Shown: positions 14,820 to 17,863 of the stretch, one piece after another
Numbering within the stretch: position 1 is the first letter of the stretch
Layout of the letters: each line of letters begins with the position of its first letter
Source: Lachnospiraceae bacterium
GTDB lineage: Bacteria > Bacillota > Clostridia > Lachnospirales > Lachnospiraceae
Assembly: GCA_009774215.1 (NCBI GenBank)
Contig: VSNH01000071.1
Span: 1 to 17,863, forward strand
Length of the DNA stretch: 17,863 nt
Reading direction: 5' to 3'
Made by a program: the position numbers and the translations under genes
The notes under the pieces: generated by a model
Seen by the model: the letters and a program-made list of their open reading frames with translations, nothing else
Told to the model about the DNA's origin: nothing
The model's database searches: none

Positions 14820-15288
14820 ATGAAATAGCCGGAAATGATTTTGTCTGATTATGGGCATACGCTGCTCTGCGAGCCGGGGTTTGATGCGCTGTGCTGTGAG
14901 GAGGCGGCATTTCCCTATATCGTGGATAATCCGCAGAGGCTTACCGCAGAACAGATTTACGCTGAGGTGCAGAAGCTGTTTGGGCGGTTTCAGAAGGCGA
15001 GAGATAACGGCATAGAAGTCGATTTTGACTAGTGCTCCATTTACCAATTAACTATCCTTTTTTGCTTGCCAGCATTCCCTTCTACTGCGTTGTTTTCGGT
15101 CAACGATGCCACCGCATCGCCTCCCTCAAACGCCTTGTATAAGGAAATTCTGGACTTCGCAAAAAGTGTATGCAATTGGAAAATGGAGCACTAGCTGCAT
15201 ATTTATGACTGGGATGAGTTGATCGGAATTTTGTAGAGAGATTTCGGATAATTTTATCGGGAAGGTTGTGGCGGAAATTGAAGATTAA
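14820..15288 (+). pseudogene. Decayed small hypothetical gene after pyrC, split by a MITE
   Basis: AGGAG (14809-14813) stands 6 nt before ATG 14820, an ideal start, but codon 3 is TAG. The frame then runs open from PE-MILSDYGHTLLCEPG to GIEVDFD and stops at a TAG (15030-15032) formed at the MITE end. After the MITE the same frame resumes as LHIYDWDELIGIL and meets a third TAG (15234-15236). Shifting by +1 gives EISDNFIGKVVAEIED and TAA at 15286-15288. Together this reads as one protein of about 100 residues with nonsense, insertion and frameshift lesions. A shortened 65-residue product from ATG 14835 remains possible but lacks a good SD. The family is not recognised. Confidence 0.6.
15029..15194 (+). 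mobile_element. MITE copy A, 166 bp
   Basis: This is a non-coding element with inverted ends: CTAGTGCTCCATTT, then A (left) or T (right, reversed), then CCAATT, giving a 21-bp TIR with one mismatch. The reverse complement recurs at 17689-17854 with a single substitution (C at 15097 corresponds to A in the other copy). CTAG occurs at both outer ends, so a TA or CTAG target duplication is possible but cannot be told apart from a palindromic terminus. There is an internal hairpin CGATGC/GCATCG. It contains no transposase and needs one in trans. Confidence 0.88.
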
Positions 15289-15298
15289 AGCGCCGCAG

Positions 15299-15316
15299 GG
15301 GCGGGAAATCCCGCCC
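15299..15316 (-). terminator. Strong hairpin at the PNPOx-gene stop
   Basis: GGGCGGGA (15299-15306) and TCCCGCCC (15309-15316) make a perfect 8-bp GC-rich stem touching the TAG stop (15316-15318) of the minus-strand gene. Downstream on the minus strand only a weak T-run follows (CTTTAAT), so termination or 3'-end protection is uncertain. Confidence 0.35.
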
Positions 15317-15750
15317 TACAGTTCCGCCACAGACAATGTCACATTGCTCAGACCATAATAATAGTTGACGGTCTCCGCGGTAAATTTCAACACGCAGTAA
15401 TCCTCGTCATCCACGCCCTTCGGGTAATACATCTCAAACCCCTCACGCCAGAGAAATGCTTTGGTTTCGTGGTCGGTGCAGACTTCCATCGTTCCCGTAA
15501 AAAGCGCGCCTTTATACTGGTCTTTGGTGTCATCCACATAGTACACAGATGCTTTCGGGTTTTTCATAAACTGTGCCACCCGCTTTGAGCTGGTGTTGGT
15601 GGAAAAGTAGTGAGTCTTCATGCTTTCATGCTCCAGTGAGAGCATTCCCTTGATCTGGGGGAAGCCATCCTCGTTTATCGAGGCGACATAAGCCACCTGC
15701 GCATGTTCGCGAAGAGAGCGTATGCCTGATTTCATCATGTTAATCTCCAT
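15316..15750 (-). CDS. Pyridoxamine 5'-phosphate oxidase-fold flavoprotein
   Basis: This is a 144-residue protein of the PNPOx-like split-barrel family (general-stress-26-like small flavin or F420-type binders). Recognisable pieces are a start helix then VAYVASINEDGFPQIKGM, THYFSTNTSSKRVAQFMKNPKASVYYVD, GALFTGTMEV and a C-terminal LKFTAETVNYYYGL. True PdxH activity is not implied; members often reduce or bind flavins. ATG 15750 is preferred: AAGGAGG lies 9 nt upstream and the start overlaps the 3' end of the MarR gene by 11 bp, indicating translational coupling. ATG 15738 with GGAG at 6 nt is a second option. The pairing suggests that the MarR protein controls it. Confidence 0.85.
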   Translation of the reverse strand: MEINMMKSGIRSLREHAQVAYVASINEDGFPQIKGMLSLEHESMKTHYFSTNTSSKRVAQFMKNPKASVYYVDDTKDQYKGALFTGTMEVCTDHETKAFLWREGFEMYYPKGVDDEDYCVLKFTAETVNYYYGLSNVTLSVAEL

Positions 15751-16195
15751 CTGTGTGATCCTCCTTTTGCGTAAGATTTGCAAGCACTTTCCTAAGACCT
15801 GCTTCCAGAAGACGTATTTCTTCATCGCTGAATCCCCTGTAGAAAATTTGGTTCATCTCGTCGGAGACCTGATTGTAGTGTTCCTGTAATCCCGCCGCCT
15901 TTTTTGTCAGTCGTATTTTCACGGTTCTGCGGTCGGCGGAAGAATAGACGCGCTCAATCAAATCCCGTTGTTCCATACGATCCAGCATACTTGTCAAGGT
16001 GGTTTTGGCAAGTCCTGTTTTTTTGGCAAGTTCACTGATCGGAATGCCGTCCTTTTCCCAAAGAACAAATAAGATTCTTCCCTGTGCGCCGTTAAATTCG
16101 CTAATGCCATGTGCGGCCAGCAGTTTTTCAAATATGCGCCCCTGTAACTGTTTGATTCGCGTAATCAGGATCCCGCCGTCTGTTTTTTCTATCAT
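15740..16195 (-). CDS. MarR-family transcriptional regulator
   Basis: This is a 151-residue dimeric winged-helix repressor. It has an N-terminal dimerisation helix, then ISELAKKTGLAKTTLTSML (recognition helix region, about residues 53-71) and RDLIERVYSSADRRTVKIRLT (the wing, with the family-typical DRR). A C-terminal dimer helix follows. ATG 16195 has AAAGGA 6 nt upstream. It is the first gene of a two-gene unit with the PNPOx-fold protein. A palindromic sequence in its promoter fits autorepression. MarR proteins commonly respond to phenolic compounds or oxidants, but the ligand here is unknown. Confidence 0.92.
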   Translation of the reverse strand: MIEKTDGGILITRIKQLQGRIFEKLLAAHGISEFNGAQGRILFVLWEKDGIPISELAKKTGLAKTTLTSMLDRMEQRDLIERVYSSADRRTVKIRLTKKAAGLQEHYNQVSDEMNQIFYRGFSDEEIRLLEAGLRKVLANLTQKEDHTDGD

Positions 16196-16222
16196 AAAAG
16201 TTCCTTTCTATTGATATTATAT

Positions 16223-16251
16223 AGAATAGTACTATATAGTATAAAAGTCAA
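16223..16251 (-). promoter_or_regulatory. marR promoter with overlapping palindromic operator
   Basis: On the minus strand TTGACT (rc of 16246-16251), 17 bp, TATTCT (rc of 16223-16228). The perfect palindrome ATAGTACTAT (16226-16235) overlaps the -10 and spacer, within a longer AT-rich dyad TATAGAATAGTACTATATAG. This is a good candidate for autoregulation by the MarR product. Confidence 0.6.
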
Positions 16252-16260
16252 GAGCAATTT

Positions 16261-16532
16261 TTAAAAGTTTTTACTGATGGTAATATTTTGAATTGTCACT
16301 TAATGCAGGGACTAATATATTGGATTATGTTTATCTTGTAATGAAAAAAAGAATGTGCTAAAATCAGGTTAAGCAAAGAATAGATCTAAGATTCTTAATG
16401 TATCTTAACGGATTTCATCAGAAATCCGTATCCGTGCAGAGCCATCTCTGTGGAAACTCCTTGCTTACAACTAAATAACTGCAGGGAGGATGGACAGCGG
16501 AAGCCTCTCTGCCATCACAGGAAAGAGAGAAA
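16261..16532 (+). other. AT-rich intergenic stretch with promoter-like site and several hairpins
   Basis: No gene is seen. A promoter-like site TTGTAA (16336-16341), 17 bp, TAAAAT (16359-16364) with an extended TG is followed by CGGATTTC/GAAATCCG (16409-16416/16421-16428, 4-nt loop), CAGAG/CTCTG around 16437-16450, and a bulged GATGG..CAG/CTG..CCATC fold at about 16489-16516. It could be a small RNA or the decayed start of the downstream fragment. Confidence 0.35.
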
Positions 16533-16723
16533 ATGGAAATCAGCTTATTACAGTATATGAAAGATACGACATTGGATAATGAAAATATTACAGTGAGGGA
16601 TAAGCGGATTCTGTGCTTGGACAGAATGTCAATGAGGTCAGACAATCGGAAGAATGGGAGGCTGTGGAGATGAACATTTTTGAGATTGGAGTGGAAAGCG
16701 GGAAGGAATTGGGAATAGAATAA
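16533..16723 (+). pseudogene. Rpn-family (PD-(D/E)XK) transposase/nuclease remnant
   Basis: The C-terminal piece of an Rpn/'putative transposase' protein is recognisable in two frames. Frame one from ATG 16533 gives MEISLLQYMKDTTLDNENIT and continues VRDKRILCLD. After a frameshift near 16620 the other frame gives NVNEVRQSEEWEAVEMNIFE and then IGVESGKELGIE, ending at TAA 16721-16723. The join restores a continuous family-like tail. The N-terminal nuclease domain is absent. The family promotes recombination-linked DNA cleavage in intact members; this copy is inactive. Assignment rests on the remembered family tail, not a search. Confidence 0.55.
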
Positions 16724-16731
16724 ATTCGGGT

Positions 16732-16779
16732 AACACAAAAAGGCGGTCAGGATCCTGATGAGGGACTGATCGGCCGCCT
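16732..16779 (-). terminator. Terminator of the XRE-type regulator gene
   Basis: On the minus strand AGGCGG (rc of 16774-16779) pairs with CCGCCT (rc of 16741-16746) and is followed by TTTTTGTGT (rc of 16732-16740). The interior includes the palindrome TCAGGATCCTGA. On the + strand the same stem precedes TGTTTTG, so it may work weakly in both directions. Confidence 0.65.
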
Positions 16780-16814
16780 GTTTTGAAAAACGAGCACATT
16801 TTTGCCCAGCCTGT

Positions 16815-17174
16815 TTAAGTTGCCCGATTGACAGAATTTCTGAGTGTCAGAAGTTCGTAGTAATCCAAGAGGGCAGCAGTATTATGACGATCCAGCTCTA
16901 GCGTTGCATTCATAAGATCGCTGACGGTATAATCTGCGGAAAGGCGCTTGTTCAATGTACTGATGCTTGCGCGATACCGGGTGCGCTGTAAAAGAAAATC
17001 TGTGGATACGTCGTAAAAGTCCGCGAGCTTAATAAGCGTATTGAGATCAGGCGTATGTACGCCTTTTTCGTAGTTGGAAACAGTTGCCACCGTCACATTC
17101 AGATAGGCGGCAACTTCTTTCTGCAGGCAGCCTTTTTCTTTTCGCAATTTAGCCAGAAATCTACCAAATTCCAT
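16815..17174 (-). CDS. XRE-family helix-turn-helix regulator
   Basis: This is a 119-residue DNA-binding protein with an N-terminal Cro/CI-type HTH (about residues 5-60). The sequence runs FLAKLRKEKGCLQKEVAAYL, then NVTVATVSNYEKGVHTPDLN and LIKLADFYDVSTDFLL. A helical tail of about 55 residues may act in dimerisation. ATG 17174 is preferred because GGAG sits 6 nt upstream; longer in-frame starts (17186, 17252) lack an SD. It is alone on the minus strand with its own terminator. The location between a transposase remnant and a truncated acetyltransferase points to an accessory region; its target is unknown. No toxin or phage partner is next to it. Confidence 0.88.
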   Translation of the reverse strand: MEFGRFLAKLRKEKGCLQKEVAAYLNVTVATVSNYEKGVHTPDLNTLIKLADFYDVSTDFLLQRTRYRASISTLNKRLSADYTVSDLMNATLELDRHNTAALLDYYELLTLRNSVNRAT

Positions 17175-17405
17175 TGTTTTCTCCATACCAAAGCAAGATG
17201 CTTCAGTTTTTTCTGAAAGTAGGGCAGAACCCACAAAAGGTCTGCATGTCATTGTGTTTCTTAAATGGTTATAATGATATTTTAACTTTATCGCATTTTA
17301 ATGTAGAAAAAAGTAAAATAAACGTACCGCATATAATATGGATAATTATGGAAATAAAATCAATGGATAGTTAAACCGAAAAGAAGAATCAATGGATTTT
17401 CAAAG

Positions 17406-17690
17406 GAGGATAAGCGGGGGCTTGGAATCGGGCGCAGACTTTATGAGGCGCTTGAAGAGATTTCCGCCGCGCAGCATATCCTGAACCTGAATGCCTGCAT
17501 TGCTTATGCCGACACGGAGGATGCATATCTGACGAATGACAGCGTCACATTTCACAGCCATATGGGATATGCGATGGTCGGGAAATTCCACCAGTGCGGC
17601 TATAAATTCGGTAAATGGTATGACATGGTTTGGATGGAGAAGATGATCGATGAGCACCCGGCAGACCCTGCTCCGGTAATGCTGTTTCCT
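17406..17690 (+). pseudogene. GNAT acetyltransferase fragment, N-terminus missing, C-terminus run into a MITE
   Basis: The frame reads EDKRGLGIGRRLYEALEEI, then HILNLNACIAYADTEDAYL and HSHMGYAMVGKFHQCGYKFG, then KWYDMVWMEKMI. This contains GNAT motif A (RGLGIG, acetyl-CoA pyrophosphate loop) and the following motif B of a phosphinothricin-acetyltransferase-like N-acetyltransferase. The N-terminal half is missing: upstream of about 17406 the frame is AT-rich with no homologous sequence or start. At the 3' end the frame continues through the MITE for about 30 codons of element-derived residues. An apparent SD (AAAGGAGG, 17402-17409) is fortuitous for this frame. It is non-functional as read. 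Confidence 0.7.
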
Positions 17691-17854
17691 AGTGCTCCAT
17701 TTTCCAATTGCATACACTTTTTGCGAAGTCCAGAATTTCCTTATACAAGGCGTTTGAGGGAGGCGATGCGGTGGCATCGTTGACCTAAAACAACGCAGTA
17801 GAAGGGAATGCTGGCAAGCAAAAAAGGATAGTTAATTGGTAAATGGAGCACTAG
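17689..17854 (-). mobile_element. MITE copy B, 166 bp, inverted relative to copy A
   Basis: Reverse-complement identity with 15029-15194 over 165 of 166 positions; the difference is T at 17786 (A on the reverse strand, C in copy A). The CTAG-bordered terminal inverted repeats are the same. It inserts near the 3' end of the GNAT fragment. With copy A it forms inverted repeats around a segment of about 2.5 kb. Confidence 0.88.
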
Positions 17855-17863
17855 TTTGTCACG

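Noticed and set aside
13629..15047. Long minus-strand open frame (472 codons) opposite pyrC
   Set aside because: It is rich in His/Arg/Leu as expected for an antisense shadow of a GC-rich gene, has no domain motifs and covers a clear pyrC.
16418..16738. Minus-strand open frame of 106 codons across the transposase remnant
   Set aside because: No SD or domain, and it overlaps a better-supported + strand fragment and the hairpin region.
16815..17690. Toxin-antitoxin or prophage module around the XRE regulator
   Set aside because: No toxin, integrase or phage gene lies next to it; neighbours are a transposase remnant and a truncated GNAT gene whose preserved part resembles phosphinothricin-type acetyltransferases, not a TacT-type toxin.
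1..17863. CRISPR array or tRNA/rRNA genes
   Set aside because: No regularly spaced identical repeats with unique spacers, no cas genes, and no tRNA or rRNA signature was seen on either strand.

Overview
The window looks like chromosome from a spore-forming, low-to-mid GC Clostridia, most likely a Lachnospiraceae-type gut bacterium. This is inferred from strong AGGAGG-type ribosome binding sites, an adjacent spoIID-spoIIQ-like pair, a YbhJ-type aconitase-family hydratase, a LamG/GH9-type surface protein complement and Rpn-type transposase debris. No 16S gene or taxon-specific marker is present, so the taxon is an inference.

Layout. 1-221: two copies (one cut by the window edge) of a structured intergenic element. 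228-1565: the GTPase HflX. 1566-1824: a promoter and an unusual leader with four consecutive hairpins, then an aconitase-family hydratase (1825-4125). 4120-5345: a membrane-anchored LamG protein framed by two more copies of the element. 5579-6646: a calcium-loop protein of unknown role. 6694-8748: SpoIID-like and SpoIIQ-like engulfment proteins, both lacking the residues expected for catalysis. 8766-9929: a metal-dependent amidohydrolase. 10068-11651: a GH9-fold lipoprotein that also lacks its catalytic residues. 11654-11873: a fourth full, enlarged copy of the element, between convergent genes. 11889-12623 (minus): a PlsC-type acyltransferase. 12900-14756: a PrcB-domain lipoprotein and dihydroorotase PyrC. 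14820-15288: a decayed small gene carrying a MITE. 15316-16195 (minus): a MarR regulator translationally coupled to a flavin/PNPOx-fold protein. 16261-17854: an accessory zone with an Rpn-transposase remnant, an XRE-type repressor, a truncated GNAT gene and a second MITE copy.

Two repeat systems are the most striking content. The first is a family of roughly 95-220 bp elements (partial at 1-36; full at 88-199, 4120-4213, 5235-5345 and 11654-11873). Each full copy has the same architecture: an outer stem, a 3-nt bulge on the 3' side, an inner stem, a variable interior and a separate terminal hairpin. The stems change sequence between copies but keep their pairing. All lie on the + strand, and three follow directly on a + strand stop codon. 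I cannot match the family to a named RNA or repeat. The second is a 166-bp MITE present twice in opposite orientations (15029-15194 and 17689-17854), differing at one base, which implies very recent movement.

Limits: everything here was read by eye. Family assignments rest on recognised motifs, not searches; promoters and hairpins are pattern calls; taxonomy is inferred.
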